64,000 nt of DNA from Aquilaria yunnanensis (Eukaryota; Streptophyta; Magnoliopsida; Malvales; Thymelaeaceae), in contig CM077599.1 in the NCBI GenBank assembly GCA_039654915.1, positions 22,257,501 to 22,321,500 on the forward strand, written 5' to 3'. The notes under the pieces were generated by a model. That model did no database searches, was not told the DNA's origin, and saw only the letters and a program-made list of their open reading frames with translations. The position numbers and the translations under genes were made by a program. How positions within the stretch are numbered: the stretch's first letter is position 1; every line of letters starts with the position of its first letter. This document shows, piece by piece, positions 1 through 13,082 of the stretch.

Positions 1-681
1 CTCATTTCTTAGTAAGTGAAGGGAGTCTATGCTCACTCGATTAATGGATGGGCTTGCGCTACTAAAGGAATTATAGGATTGCGCACGAATGCCACCACCC
101 TGCTAGGACTGTGAGGGTTGTTGCAATCAACCACCCTAACTCATTGAACAAACTAATCATCACCTAAAAAATTTTGATTTTTTCAGTTATCGAACTAATT
201 AATAGCCCTAAGTGAAACAGAATTGAAACTAAATTTTTGTATTTAATCTCAACCGAAGCCAAATTGAAATACCAAATTAACAAAAATGAAATTTAAAATT
301 TTTTCAATTTTTCAGTTTTTCCATTTTCAATTTAATCGGGTAGTGATCACCATAAAAGTGAGTACAGAAATTACTTGTTTATTCAAGATTTACCCCAGCT
401 GAAAAGGGTGCAACTTCAGCTATCATCACCAGATGCTTGATCGATAGGCCGCCGAAGAGGTTTTCTTCTTCCCCGCTCCTCATGCATCATCCAAAATGAA
501 GAGACGAAAAAGAAAAAGAAAAAAAAAACTTTCTGCTTGGAAAGTAAATTTTTGACAATAGCACAGTATAACGAAAGCGACAAGACGACAGAACAGTGAG
601 GGATCATAAAACCAAAACCCCAGACCCTTCGCTCCCTCCCTCCCTTCCATTTTTGTTCCCATTTTCAGTTGAGTGACTATT
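1..681. other. Intergenic / presumptive TBL promoter and 5' UTR
   Basis: I see no coding region here. The DNA is AT-rich with short A and T runs. The last 100 bases before the ATG at 682 are C/T-rich (ctccctccctccc-like, about 628-650), as is common in plant 5' UTRs. I could not place a convincing TATA box or transcription start. Confidence 0.4.
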
Positions 682-3600
682 ATGGCTCCTTCCTTGCCCA
701 TTCTTTTTCTGGCTTCCTTACTACTACTACTACTACTCCGATCCCACCCAACCTCGTCGGCTCTGATAATGAGCTTGAGGAGGCACCACCACAGCCACGG
801 GCAGCACCGCCGGCCGATGCTCCAGACCAATCAGAGCACCTGCGCCATCTTTGCTGGCACCTGGATCCACGACGATTCCTACCCGCTCTACCGGTCCTCC
901 GCCTGCCCCATCATCGACCCGGAGTTCAACTGCCAGGCCTACGGCCGACCCGACTCCGACTACCTCAAGTACCGGTGGCAGCCCCTCAATTGCCAGCTGC
1001 CCAGGTACCATGACGCACCTTTTTTTTTTTATGGTTCTTGATCGGTAATTTTGCTTTCTGTGTTGTATTGATTGTGGGTTTAGCGAATTGATGGATGGGT
1101 AGGTTCGACGGAGCGCAGTTTCTGGCGAAGATGAGGGGGAAACATGTGATGTTTGTGGGGGATTCGCTGGGGAGGAATCAGTGGGAGTCGCTGATTTGCC
1201 TGATTTCCGCTGCGGCTCCGCAGACACAGACGCAGATCTCCAGAGGCGATCCTCTCTCCACTTTCAAGTTCTTGGTCTGTAAGAACACTCGCTCACCAAT
1301 ACTGGCTTCACCGTTCGCCTTTTTCTGGGTTAATTACGTGAAAGTCCCCGGCTTCGGTGGAATTACAATTATTCCTCCCCAAGTCGTCGGGTGCTTGCAA
1401 TTCATTTTCCTTCGCTCTTCTAAGTTCTAACTCGATGGTTTTCCATTTTTCAAAAATCTCACCCTGCATTTTTTGTTCATGGATTTACTTTGTGTAATTT
1501 TCTGTCCCTTCGGCGATAGGCCTCAAGGCAGGCGGAGACAAATTTAGGATTTTACGTAGACAGATTTCATCTTTGTGGGACCCAAAAGTCGATTTAGGAT
1601 ATTTATTTTCACCCGAGTCCGATTGATGCTTGCCAACTATCAGCCACTGAGTGGAAGGCGAAAAAAAAAAAAAAACAGCCACTGATTGATTCGCTATGTT
1701 TAAAGCGAAGATATTTGGGGGGAAGATAAGGGGTGTGTGATTGATGGGAGGGAATTGTTGATGATGCAGGAGTATGAAATGTCAGTATCATTCTACAGAG
1801 CTCCATATTTAGTGGACATTGATGTGGTAGGAGGCAAGAGGGTGTTGAAGTTGGAGGACGTCCAAGGCAATGGCAACTCCTGGCGGCTTGCTCATGTTCT
1901 CGTCTTTAACACTGGTCACTGGTGGAGCCATAGAGGCTCTCTTCAAGGGTACGTTGCCTTCCATTTTGGTACTTTAAGTAGTATATAACCACAAGCGCAG
2001 TTTATATGATATGAATCCGAATTCAATTTCATGCCCAACTTCTGAAACGGTTTCTGTATCCTGGGTTGGTACATCACATGAGGCTGGTTCTGGTTGGAAT
2101 CTTTATGACATGGGAGGACTTGAAACTAATTGGTACAACGTGTGAAAAATGAAAATGAGCAGGTGGGATGTGATACAATCTGGGGGAACATATTATCAAG
2201 ACATGGACCGGTTGGTTGCTATGGAGAGAGGGCTAAGGACATGGGCCAACTGGGTTGACACCAATGTTGATAGAACCACGACCAGAGTCTTTTTCCAGTC
2301 TATTTCTCCCACACATTACGAGTAAGCCCCTCTCTCTCTTCTTTTTTCCGGTAATTGAATAGGACTAGACGGTTCCATACCCAACTTCAGCCCAATCTTA
2401 GCTGTTGTTGGCTGTATTAATTTAGTCGGGTCCTTCCCCTTGTTAGCTGTCATCCTATTCCTGAGTCGAGAAATGAATTGAAGGGAAAAATAATTAGGTC
2501 TACGCCATGGCAATCAGGATTTGGAAAGGAATGTGAATTCTTAAGTCATCACACAATCATTGTAAACGGACTTGATACAGGTGCATAATGAATGAGTATA
2601 GTGCACATAGCCACAATCCGATGAAAGTTTTAGGAGTGAAACTTATAGGAGAAAGTTGGTAATTGTGTGAAGCAAGTCAGTCATGTTCTGTACATTGTTC
2701 TGCTTAATCAATCGAAACAAAAAAAAAAAAAAAAAGGAAAATATGTCTACTGGCAAAGACAAGCAAAGCAAAATATTTGAGGAAAGAACAATATGAAACT
2801 TCTACCTTTCCCAACACACGATGGTTAATTGAAAAGACGAGAGAATGAAGACTGTAAAGAGTAAAAGACTTCATCGAGTTCGAGTTGGCATACCCACTCT
2901 AGACCCATTTGGGCTAACTCATTCCAAATGGGCCACCTTGCATATGGAACTAGGGTCACTCCTTTTACATGAAGGAGCTAAGTATGCCATGTTATAAAGT
3001 AGAAGGGCGAGTCCAACTGAGTTAGAGTTAAAGCTTGAAAGGGTTATAATTATTATGTCTCAGAGTAGATGCCTGCCTTTTACTCAGCAGGATTCTTGTC
3101 GTGATTGTATTACAGATGTTGTAATAAGATCGTAGCATATGCTCTAAGCTTTTAGAAAAGGCCATAGCTGTGATTTTAATATATGTTCGAGTGACAAAAT
3201 CTTGGGACACTCGTATTTGGGACTCAGAGCAACAAATTTATTCTTTTGGTACTGCCCTGTCACACTATAAGAAGTCTAATTTGAATCATCCCTTTCTGTC
3301 GCTGGTCTAGTACTTGAAAAATGCAAAATTTACTAAATTTTTAAAATTTTTTTACTGAATTCTAGTTGTTGGTTAATTGAATGTAGAAAAGTTAAGCCTC
3401 CGATTTACTGATTATGAATGTTCATAGACCTTCGGTTAAGCTAAAATACAAGTTCCACATCTTAGTCGACCTTTTTGGCAATGTTGAGAGCTGTTCTGTT
3501 CGTTTAGCCTAGATCGACAAGGAAAAACAAAGCACTGCCAAAATCAGGCAACATTGTACTGGCTTGGTCTCTCTTTAATCTCTACAACACTTTAGTGTTT

Positions 3601-4056
3601 ACTTGTAGGTAGGCAAGCTTTCATGCTACCTCATGTTCAGACATAAAAATTGTTTAATATGATGTATCTAAATAGTCAGTAATGTAATTGCCCTGGTGAT
3701 TCCAAACCAACAGTCCAACTGAATGGAGCACCGGAGGAATGGCAACAGTGACAGCCAGAAACTGTTATGGAGAAACATCTCCAACAATTGGAACCATGTA
3801 CCCTAATGGTGGGTACCCAGTTCAGATCATGAGGGTGATAGACGAAGTGATTGGGGAAATGCATGTTCCTGTGTATGTCTTGGACATTACTATGCTCTCT
3901 GAGCTGAGGAAAGATGCTCATCCCTCAATTTATAGTGGCGATTTGAACGCGGAACAGAGAGCTAATCCCGAGCAGTCTGCAGATTGTAGCCATTGGTGTC
4001 TTCCTGGATTGCCTGATACATGGAACCAATTGTTTTACACGGCCCTGTTCTACTAA
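682..4056 (+). CDS. Trichome birefringence-like (TBL) protein, probable wall polysaccharide O-acetyltransferase
   Basis: Five exons: 682-1004, 1103-1274, 1770-1948, 2163-2321 and 3714-4056. The phases close to a 391-aa protein ending at TAA, and all four introns are GT-AG. A Leu-rich signal anchor (about residues 5-20) suggests a type II Golgi membrane protein. It is followed by a basic, His-rich stem and the Cys-containing PMR5N (TBL) domain (about 53-108: [24 protein letters not shown]). The PC-esterase domain has the GDS nucleophile motif at 127-129 ([14 protein letters not shown]) and the C-terminal DxxH motif at 368-371 (DCSHWCLPG). Characterised TBL/ESK1 family members transfer acetyl groups to xylan, mannan or xyloglucan in the Golgi. 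The short stem and the C-terminal wording resemble the TBL38-43 group, but the exact paralogue and substrate are inference. The last intron (2322-3713) is long. The gene converges on the asparagine synthetase gene. The start was chosen as the first ATG giving the signal anchor. Confidence 0.92.
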
Positions 4057-4879
4057 ACTAGAACTAGATGTCAGGTGCTCAATTGTTTTACATACAAATA
4101 ACCACTGCTAACTGATTTTGATTATTCATTCATGTAGTTAGTGGGAAATCGCGTAATCGGTCTTAGTTTAGTAAGACAATGCCCATTGCAGTATATCTTG
4201 TAAAGAAATAGTTAATGGATGCTGTTTCTTCATTAAGCAAGACTTGCTTCTCCTGATGGAGGGGTTCTCTTCCTCAGTCACACAGCAAATATTTCATTTC
4301 AGGGCCAATCCGAAATAAGCCATGATACTATGGCTCAATGTACAGATTTGACCATCCAATGCCTCTTTGTTAGGCTGCTTAAACCTTTTTCAGTTCATGG
4401 GATTTAATTGAATTAACCCTCCAACTGTTTTAAGTTAGAAGGTTGAGGTGGAGAATATGAAACAGTGGTTTTTGTGGGTCCAAATTGATTTGAGACAGAG
4501 ATAGAGTTAAACATTGAAAGGGTGGGCCTGTGGGCCTCAATTTGGGCCGAAAGGCATTGTACTAGCAGTCCAGATGGGCCCAATTGCATACCGTCCGTTT
4601 ATTAATTTTGCACATAGCAGGTAAAAACTTTCAAGTACAGATTGCAAGTTGGACCAGGAAGCTAATGAAAACAAAAACACACTCGATAAAGGCGTAAAGA
4701 TGATAATCACACACTTGCACATAGCAGCGTAGGGTTTGTGCGTGTGTTAGTTTGTTGTTCTATCTACTACAAGAGACCAATATTATACAGTGAGGCATTC
4801 CATGTAGTACTGATGCCACAAATCCTAGTAATCAAATCTTAAACTTGCAGAGTTCTCCCCCTGGTCCAAACCATAGACA
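4057..4879. other. Convergent intergenic region (two 3' UTRs)
   Basis: This 823-bp spacer lies between the stop codons of the TBL gene (+) and the asparagine synthetase gene (-). It must hold both 3' UTRs and polyadenylation regions. I see no coding sequence or transposon ends. Confidence 0.5.
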
Positions 4880-7800
4880 TTAACTTTGTATAGCAAGTTC
4901 TGGAGCAGCAACCTCCATTATCCGGGGCATATTGCTGATAGCCTGTGGTGCAACCTGTTGCTGTAACTCATAAGCAGATAGATGGACTCCCAGTGCAGCC
5001 CTGCCTGAGGGGTCCAGATTGTTCGACCACGCGGCGTCCCACTCAACAGCCTTGGCTGTGCTGCAAGCTATGCTAGCTCCTCCTGGGACAGTAAGTCTTG
5101 CAGAGTTCTGTATACCCAGAACGGCAGAGGTCATGGGATTTAGTTAGCTATCAGGGGCATTATCGAAGTAACACATGTTACTGAATGGAAAATAAGTTGT
5201 TAGACCAATCAATCACCTGAGGGAAGAATCTCTCAAAAATCATTCTGTAGTAGTAGGCTTCCTTGGTTTTAGGGGTATTATGTGGGAAAATGTGAGCTGC
5301 ATTCTGCATCATCTTACCAGTCACCTGAAACAAGGAATCGCAAAATTTGACATCAGACTTGCACGCACAAAAATGAAAGAAAGAAAGAAACTAGTTCGGG
5401 AAGATATGAGGGAGTGAGAGAGAGACATACATGCTCAGCAGCATGGGCTTTCAGGCCATCAATCCAGCTATAGCCAACACCATCACTGAACTGTTCCTTC
5501 TGCCTATACAGGATATGCTGCATTACATCGAATGGTAGATGTCAGTAGAGAACTTGATTTTGTACAAAACAATCAAATATATTCTAAGCCAAGCCAAACC
5601 AAGACCTTTGGCAGATAGGGTCGTTCTTCATCATCGAATGCCCTCCTAAGAACCCACTTTTCAATGCGTCCTTCATCTCGTTTAATCTGGATTTGATGGA
5701 AAAATGTCATCGGATGAGTTTTTAAATCTCAATTGACAGTGTTATACAAAAGAAAGATACTGACTGAGAAAACAGGACTTGTTTACGTACCATCTTCCAC
5801 TCAGGGTCTATGGACATCGCCACATTGATGAACTCCTTGTCTAAGAAGGGGACTCTTGCTTCCAATCCCCATGCAGATGTTGCTTTATTGGCTCTTTGGC
5901 AGTCATACTGGTGCAAGGCCTTTATCTGCAACCAAACAGCAAAAACAGAATTAATCCTCTCCCAGATCCTACTCCTTCAACAGCAAGTGAAAACCAGTGT
6001 AAGATGTATTACCTTCCGGCAAGTTTCCTCATGGAACTCTTTTTTGTTTGGTGCCTTGTGGAAGTATAAATATCCACCAAAGATCTCATCAGACCCCTCA
6101 CCAGAAATCACCATCTTTACACCTAGTGACTTGATCTTCCTTGACATCAGGAACATAGGGGTACTTGCTCTAATCGTTGTAACATCATATGTCTCGATAT
6201 GATAGATTACATCTTCAATGGCATCAATTCCATCCTATCATAGTATGATACATATGTAATATTTCAGTTTTTAAACAAAGCACAGCCATCATGAACCACA
6301 ATATTTTGCCTACATACCTGAACGGTGAAGTGAAACTCATGGTGGACAGTTCCCAAATAGTCTGCAACTTCTTTTGCAGCCTTGAGATCAGGTGAGCCCT
6401 GCAGAAGTGCAGACGAGTAGAAAGCATAAGTTTTCGGACAAGGTTATGAAATACTATAAAACTATGTCCTGGCGAATAGATGTAAGCCTCCAAGGCTGAC
6501 CTCCAATCCCACACAGAAGGAATGGAGCTGTGTCCCCCACTGTTTGGCAGCCTTTGTGCCGGCTAAGTATCGAGCTGTGATGGCAGCAACCAAAGAAGAA
6601 TCAAGCCCCCCAGATAGCAGAACTCCAAAGGGTACATCAGTCATCAACCTTTTCGTCACAGCCTACAATATTTGAACCAAAACATCGGCAACAAGAAACA
6701 GACACACAAAACGCAGACATGTTGTTCTAGAGCTTATCAAGCCTTACATTTTCAAATGAGCGTCTCAGAACAAGTGGATCATATGGGGTAGATGGCACAG
6801 CCTCAGAGAACCATGGTGGATTATACCATCTCCTGAAACCACCAGACTTGCTGGAATACAAATGACCAGGAGGAAAGCACTCAAAGTGCTCACAGTCATC
6901 ATTCAATCCTTTCAGCTCCGATGATATCCACACCGAGCCTAAACAGGACAAACACACGAATCACCAAATATCATCAAAAGTGAAGACAGAGTAGAATCTG
7001 TTACAAGAAAACCAAAAATGGGCATCTATATACCATCAAGCCCCCAACCGATGTAGAGGGAGGTGACACCGATAGCATCCCTGGCAACAATGAAGCTGTT
7101 GTCTCTTGTATCCAGGAGCACAAATGAAAAAATGCCATCGAGCATATCAATGAAGTCCTCTCCATGCTCCTCATACTGAAAAATTAACCAATCACCAGTT
7201 TCAACATCCGAACATAACTAAGCCTTCCAAAAGTCACCGTCAACGGCTCCAACACGTTTGAATTCGCAGCAAACTTACCAGATGGGCAATCACATCACAG
7301 TCACTTCCAGTACGAAACTTGTGATTCTTAAGCTGCTTCCTCAGCTCTTCATGGTTGTAAATCTCTCCATTCACCTGTTTCCATAAACATATTTTGCTCA
7401 ATTCAACACTCTTCCAAATTGTTCTTGACGAAACTGATATAAATTTACCAATAGTAGCCTAAAAACACACGCTTTCTAGAAAGTCAGAGCTTGTCTAAAC
7501 CAAAAATGGAGTTTTTACCGAAGAGACTAATGTTTTTCGCCTCAGTTGTAACTTCACACATACGGTTCACTATATACAAAGAAAAGCTGACCTGTTGTGT
7601 TTACATTTGGTCGATGTAATCGAAGTGTATAACTTGATTTTATCAATGAATTCAAAAGGAAAAAAAAAAAAAAAAGGAAGAGGGCCTTGGTTGAAGGAAG
7701 TGGCTAACCGTGACAGCGACGGATTTGTCTTCGTTAAAGAGAGGTTGGTCGCCGGAAGCAGGGTCTATGATAGCGAGGCGTTGGTGGGCCAAGTAGCAAT

Positions 7801-8638
7801 CACCGTGCTGATGCAGCCCACTCCAGTCTGGACCGCGGTGCTTCAACCTGGCACACACACAAAGGAAAAAAAGTTACGATTTTTAACGCCATGCCAACAT
7901 AAGGTTAAAATCTTTATTGCGTTCCCCGAGCTCCTGGCCCCCACTTCTCATTAACAAGGATTAAGGTCGTAATACGATAGAGATCTGTCGGGATCCTCTC
8001 CATTATTATCGTCTAATAGCAATTTTTATTACTTCTTGTCTGGGACCCACAGATTCCCCCATCTTCGTCATCATCCAATAACAATACCAGGAGATTTTCA
8101 GAATTTCGCCTCACGGCTCCGAGACGTTGCGTACTGTTTTCTAACCTTTCCTTCCACCGGCCCTCAAATTGACGCTACAAGAACCACCGTAAGGGCCCCG
8201 CATAACGTTGTTTATTCTATGTATTTTTTCAACCAAAGAAACGGAAAAGAGCAGAAATCAACCGGAAAGAAGTTCTCAGCTAGCTCCCTTTTAGTTTAGC
8301 GGTTAAAATTCGCTGTCTTTAAACCGAGATTCTGCCATCGAATCTCGATTAAAGAGCGCAAACTCACTTTAGGCCATTGGATTTTAAGAAAAGAGAAACC
8401 TTAACCCAGAAAAATTCATAAAATATAGCAGTTTTGAGGGGATATGTATGACACGCACACTAATAGCAGTAAGTCGCAAAATTTATAGCGAAATGAAAAC
8501 CAAAAACATAAAGAAATAAAGAAAAAGAAGGAAATGAGAGGTGAGTTAGGGGATTTGCCTGCGAGAGAGCTCGAGAACGCGAACCCTTTTGGCCTGAGAA
8601 TCGTCGGAGCAACCAAGAACCGCCAGAATCCCACACAT
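4880..8638 (-). CDS. ASN1: Asparagine synthetase (glutamine-hydrolysing), plant AsnB type
   Basis: Thirteen exons on the minus strand: 8559-8638, 7709-7847, 7279-7374, 7034-7175, 6748-6938, 6501-6662, 6318-6398, 6013-6234, 5791-5925, 5606-5686, 5431-5517, 5217-5324 and 4880-5107. They total 1752 nt, or 583 aa, the normal length for plant enzymes. It makes asparagine from aspartate, glutamine and ATP in the cytosol and is central to nitrogen transport and storage. The N-terminal Ntn-type glutaminase domain begins MCGILAVLG, with Cys2 as nucleophile after Met removal, and includes RGPDWSG. The synthetase domain carries the PP-loop SGGLDSS at residues 233-239. Intron 1 has a GC donor (AG|GCAAAT at 8558) and an AG acceptor at 7849-7848; there is no GT that keeps the frame. 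All other introns are GT-AG. A TATA box lies upstream. The family call is certain; the ASN1 number is by analogy only. Confidence 0.95.
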
Positions 8639-8886
8639 CTTCCCTTCCTCTTTTTTTTTTTCGGCCGCGAACCAATCAAAAGAAGCACAGAAAACGGAAA
8701 ACTTTCTCTTATCGTTGAGACAGGGGAAAGGAAAAAGATGGAAAAGAAGAACGGAAGGAGAGATTAGAGTAAGACGAGAAACGGAGAACAGAGAAGGCGA
8801 AGGAGTCGAAACAGGGGAGAGCGACACGTACGAGTGCTCTTTCCCAAGAAGTAATCCCGCTCTGTACTCCAAAATCAAAAGCCGCG

Positions 8887-8894
8887 TATTTATA
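8887..8894 (-). promoter_or_regulatory. TATA box of the asparagine synthetase gene
   Basis: Read on the minus strand this is TATAAATA, about 250 bp upstream of the ATG at 8638. By the usual plant spacing, transcription would start near 8855-8865, giving a 5' UTR of roughly 220 nt that is strongly C/T-rich. Position and consensus are seen; use is inferred. Confidence 0.6.
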
Positions 8895-9417
8895 GAAAAA
8901 CCGAACGATCACTGCGGTGGAAACGACGCCGCTTCTTTCTTGTTTTCTTTAATTTTTTTTTCCTTTTTAAATTCTTTTACCGTCTTTCCTAGACACAGTT
9001 AGGCTAAGCCAAAGATTCTTCAACTATGCATCATCAAGAGGCAATCAGAAAATTTGTGAATCAGTTAAGGTTTTGGTCATTTCACACATAAACACTTCAA
9101 ATTCCGCATATAGCAATTAACAACTTTTAGCATGTACCTAAATGTTAGTTCCCTGACAATTTCAAGTATACTACGAGTGGGACCAAAAGCCCGAGGCTTC
9201 AGGCCTCCCAAACGCGAAGGACCAAAAAGGCAAAAACCCATTCCATTTTCAAGTTATCTGTTTAAACTTTTCAATACATACGATTTGGAACAACGTCAGT
9301 ATATAATGTTAGATTTTTACAAACACCATTTAAAAGTAGTGTTTACCTTTTAGTTTTTTGCATAGACCAAGTTTAGACGTTATTTTCAAACAAAACTATA
9401 ATAGGGTAAGTGACTAT
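8895..9417. other. Distal promoter region of ASN; no gene
   Basis: This is AT-rich DNA upstream of the synthetase TATA box. It holds no coding sequence I can defend. It ends at a Stowaway insertion. Confidence 0.4.
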
Positions 9418-9419
9418 TA

Positions 9420-9654
9420 CTCCCTCCGTCCCAAAATCTTTGCTCCATTTGTTTTCAGTAATTAATCTAGGATTTTTTATTTTCAACGTTTTAATATATA
9501 AATGAAAAATCTTTGCATACAAATGATAAATCAAAACATGTAGTTTCTAAATATATTTTTTTTTAATTTTTTATAACAAACAATAATATGAAAAAAAATC
9601 AAGTCAAAATACAACCAAAAGTCAAATGGAGCAAAGATTTTGGGACGGAGGGAG
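9420..9654. mobile_element. Stowaway-type MITE (Tc1/mariner-derived), intact
   Basis: This 235-bp element begins CTCCCTCCGTCCCA and ends with the exact reverse complement. The terminal inverted repeats match perfectly over about 32 bp. It is flanked by TA on both sides (9418-9419 and 9655-9656), the target duplication expected for this superfamily. The interior is AT-rich and non-coding. The perfect TIRs suggest recent insertion. It lies about 0.8 kb upstream of the ASN start codon. Confidence 0.92.
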
Positions 9655-9659
9655 TATAT

Positions 9660-9960
9660 TATACCTCAGGTGTATTTTAGGATATTATTGATAAAGTATA
9701 ACTTTAAATAAAGTAATTAGTAACTTAACTTGTACATAAATGAAATCTTACACTTTAAGAAATCCAAAAAATTATTTTGAAAAACATAATTTGCAAAAGG
9801 AAACTATTTTTTATTAATTTTATTTTTTAATCTGGGTAAATTATCATAAAGATTATTTAATTTATTAAAAATATGATTCAAGTATTATCAAATAAATAGA
9901 GTATGATTTTTAAATGGAACTAGTTTTAAATTTTAAATCTATAAAAATTAAAAATAAGCT
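9660..9960 (+). repeat. Dispersed AT-rich repeat, copy 1 of 3
   Basis: The region around 9690-9780 (AACTTGTACATAAATG, then TTTAAGAAATCCAAAA) resembles 19190-19260 and 35370-35430 in the same orientation. It is non-coding. The element type and ends are not determined. Confidence 0.4.
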
Positions 9961-12480
9961 ATCTTTTTAATGATTATATTAATTCCTACAGATGATACCT
10001 ATTTTGAAAGAAGGAAAAAAATGAGTCACTTTGAGTCGAATAGTAGGTAGATCAAGTTTGGCTTTAAATATATGTCTAATTTGATAATTTGTTCAAGATT
10101 GGATTGAAAGAGGATATAAACACATGAGCTTTAAATCACTGAACTCAAACAAGCTAAAAATGAGCCAAATTGAACAAAATACTGTTTAAGCCAAGTTGGG
10201 TTTTAAATTATGTACCGAGCTAAAAATTTTATCAATGTTTGTATTATTAATAATTTGAACAAGTCATGAGTGAGTTTTAAGTCAAGTGTTCATTGTTCAC
10301 AAGTACAATTATTGGATTACAATAATACAAACTATATGGATAAAGTATATCTTTAATTGACTTTAGGAGCATAGCTGAGGTCACTTGAGTTTGCCCTTTA
10401 GCTCAATTATGCTACTTAACTTTTATTTTTCTCAATTAAACCACTAATGTTACTCAATCTTTGCTCAGTTCGACCACTGCCATTAAGAAGTTGGCTCAAT
10501 TATTATACTGCTGCCGTGAATTTTCTGTTCAGTTTTTGGTCAAAGTCGCTAAATTGTGCAAGAGAACTGGCAATTTTGCAACGATCAGTTTTTGGTCTAA
10601 GTCGTTAAATTGTTCAGTTTTAAGCCGAGTGTTCATTGCTCACCTCTAAGTCACAAACATGAACTTGGGACGACCTACGCTGGCAGTATGTGGGAAAACT
10701 CATTAGATTCAGATTCATCGACTTTGGCAATAGAAGCGTCGATCCTGTTATCCTGCAATTCCTCGCCGTCATCTGGCCAGATGTAGTGCAAACATGATCA
10801 GAGAGAATCTCCTGGCCATGGAAGCTAGAGCATCTTGATGGAAATCTTAATATTGCCTAACCAGTCCTTGATTCTGATATCCAGAACTTCCCAACCCATC
10901 TTGCTCGCTCATTGACGAGCTAATTCTCTTGAGGCCAAGCCGGAAAATTGCTTTCTGGATGATTGACTTTCGAATCATCTGCAATATTAGAATTCGATGA
11001 ACCGATCTAGGTTGCAGGAGGCGTGATCCATAGCCATTAGTCAATATTGACTTGAAGCAGTATTTGCACCATGCAATCGACTATGGCTTTGAGGTCCATC
11101 AGGGGGGTGGAGGAAGCTTCCTCAACGTTTCTGATCGAAGCGCCAATCTTATCAATATGGAATCCCTCACCAACGATGAGATGCCGGATGCAAGGGAAAG
11201 AGACGACAGCATTTCATACGGAAAGCTAATGAGTTTGTCGGCCGACATAGATCCTCTAAAATTCATGTTTGTAGCTTGAACATCACAAAAGTTGTATAAC
11301 TGAGAGCTTTCCTGCTCAATTTAATGAAAATGGCATAATTGAGCAAATTCTACAATGGCAAATTGGCAATGGCCAAATTAAGCGGACTAGGTAACACCAT
11401 TGCCATATTGGAATCAAATAAAAGTTGAGTGGAAAATTTGATCAAGAGAATAAATTCAGTGGTTCTTTATGGTTTTCGCCTTTTCACTTTCTTCTCAATA
11501 TACTTGGCTAATGGCTGACGTGTTAACTTTACCCCCACCAGGTGGGACTGCGACCCACTGTACCGTCGCTCCTGATATAATGCCATGCCGTAGACTCTAA
11601 ATTGGAACCTGCGAATTAACCCTTTTTTCTCGGAGACCCCTCAGTTTTTCGATTAGCTTTATCCATTTTGGTGCTGAGTCAGCAGCGCTCTTTTAAATAA
11701 AACAAGCAAAAGTCAAAATAACATTTTTCTACGTTTGAACAATCCACGTGTCACTATTTAATGGGACCCGGATAGAAAATTAGTCATCTGGGGAGCAGTA
11801 AAACTATGAAAAAATGTATATTTTTTTTACAGAGTAATTTTATGGCACCAGGTCTATAATATTTACATGTATATTTGAAAAATGATTGAAAAATCATAAG
11901 AAATGTCAATCCTATTATAGAAAGTGTTCACATTCGGTAAAATCAGTATTTCTACCTGATAAATGTTGTATTTATTTACTAGTTTGTGTGACTTTATATT
12001 AGTATGCTACTGTATGATTTAATTATAGTTTTGTTGTGAATAATAAATTTTTGTTTATGAAACACTTTTGACTTTAATCAATTGATACGATTTTGAATTT
12101 ATGACGAGTGATTTGCTATAAAAAATTTTCAACATTTTTTTCCAAATAAAAACACACATATTTTTTTAAGAAAAGAACTTAAGAATATACTATATTTGTT
12201 TAAAGTGCATAGAGCGATAAAATAATTCTTTTGAAGGAGAAAGAAGAAGAAGAGGAAAGAGTGAAGAAAGAAATGAATGTAATTGATTGGGTGAAGTAAG
12301 TGAGTAACCCAATAAGTCTATCAGGTTTAGAATAGAATCCAAACACAACTAGATTATTCTTAATCAATACAAATTAATAAACATTATTACACTATTCTAT
12401 ACCCTTGTATAATGCATACAAAAATGACTCATTTACAGTGATAGTATAAGAACTTGTTATTTTTATTGTATATTTTTATA
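9961..12480. other. Gene-free stretch
   Basis: No supported gene. Short open frames at 10847-11279 on both strands match nothing I recognise. Around 10380-10630 and 11280-11400 there are degenerate phrases of the kind 'Ca-ATT-GAG-C' typical of decayed MITEs, without clear ends. Confidence 0.3.
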
Positions 12481-12485
12481 TAATA

Positions 12486-12710
12486 CCTTCTTTGTCCCAT
12501 TTTATATAAAACATTCGAGTCTAACATGAAGATTAATAAAGAAAAATAAATTGTATGTCGTTTATATTTTTATCATTCACTTTTTACACATAAATCAAGA
12601 ATAATGAAAATAGTGAATATTGAAATGAGAGTTTGAAAGGTAATATGGTAAAAAAATTTACTAAATATGGAAATTTTTTAGAGTTTTGAGACAACTTAAA
12701 ATAGAATAGG
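12486..12710. mobile_element. Degenerate Stowaway-like MITE (weak)
   Basis: The left end reads CCTTCTTTGTCCCATTTTAT after TA. The right side near 12683-12710 has a partly complementary stretch (TTTTGAGACAACTTAAAATA). The similarity to the CTCCCT..GTCCCA terminus is partial, so the call and limits are tentative. Confidence 0.3.
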
Positions 12711-12866
12711 TTATATTCTTTTTGAAATAGCCATTTTTTTCTCTCTTTTTTTTTATGCTCACAATTATTAGGTTATAATAGGAATTATATTATCTAAGCT
12801 ATTTATACATAACTCAATCACAAGTTAGTTAGAGAGAATAGATCCCTGAGCGTGGATTATATAGTA

Positions 12867-13080
12867 CCATTTCTGTCCCAAAATTTTTACTCTATTTGAC
12901 TTTTTATTATATTTTAACAGAAATTTATTTATATTATTGTTTGTTAGAAAAAATTAAAAAAATATATACTTAAAAAATATATTTCTTAAATTATCATCTA
13001 TATATTAAAATATTAAAAATAAAAAAAAATTAAATTAATTATAAGAAATAAATAGAGTAAAAATTTTGGGATGGAGAGAG
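12867..13080. mobile_element. Degenerate Stowaway-like MITE
   Basis: The left end (TTCTGTCCCAAAATTTTTAC) is complementary to the right end (GTAAAAATTTTGGGATGGAG), giving inverted repeats of roughly 25 bp, flanked by TA at 12865-12866 and 13081-13082. It is about 214 bp long and clearly related to the intact element at 9420-9654, with mutated termini. Confidence 0.7.
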
Positions 13081-13082
13081 TA

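Noticed and set aside
8290..8350. tRNA-like phrase (TTTAGCGGTTAAAATTCG ... CATCGAATCTCG) in ASN intron 1
   Set aside because: The B-box-like part is poor and no stems can be paired; at most a decayed SINE head.
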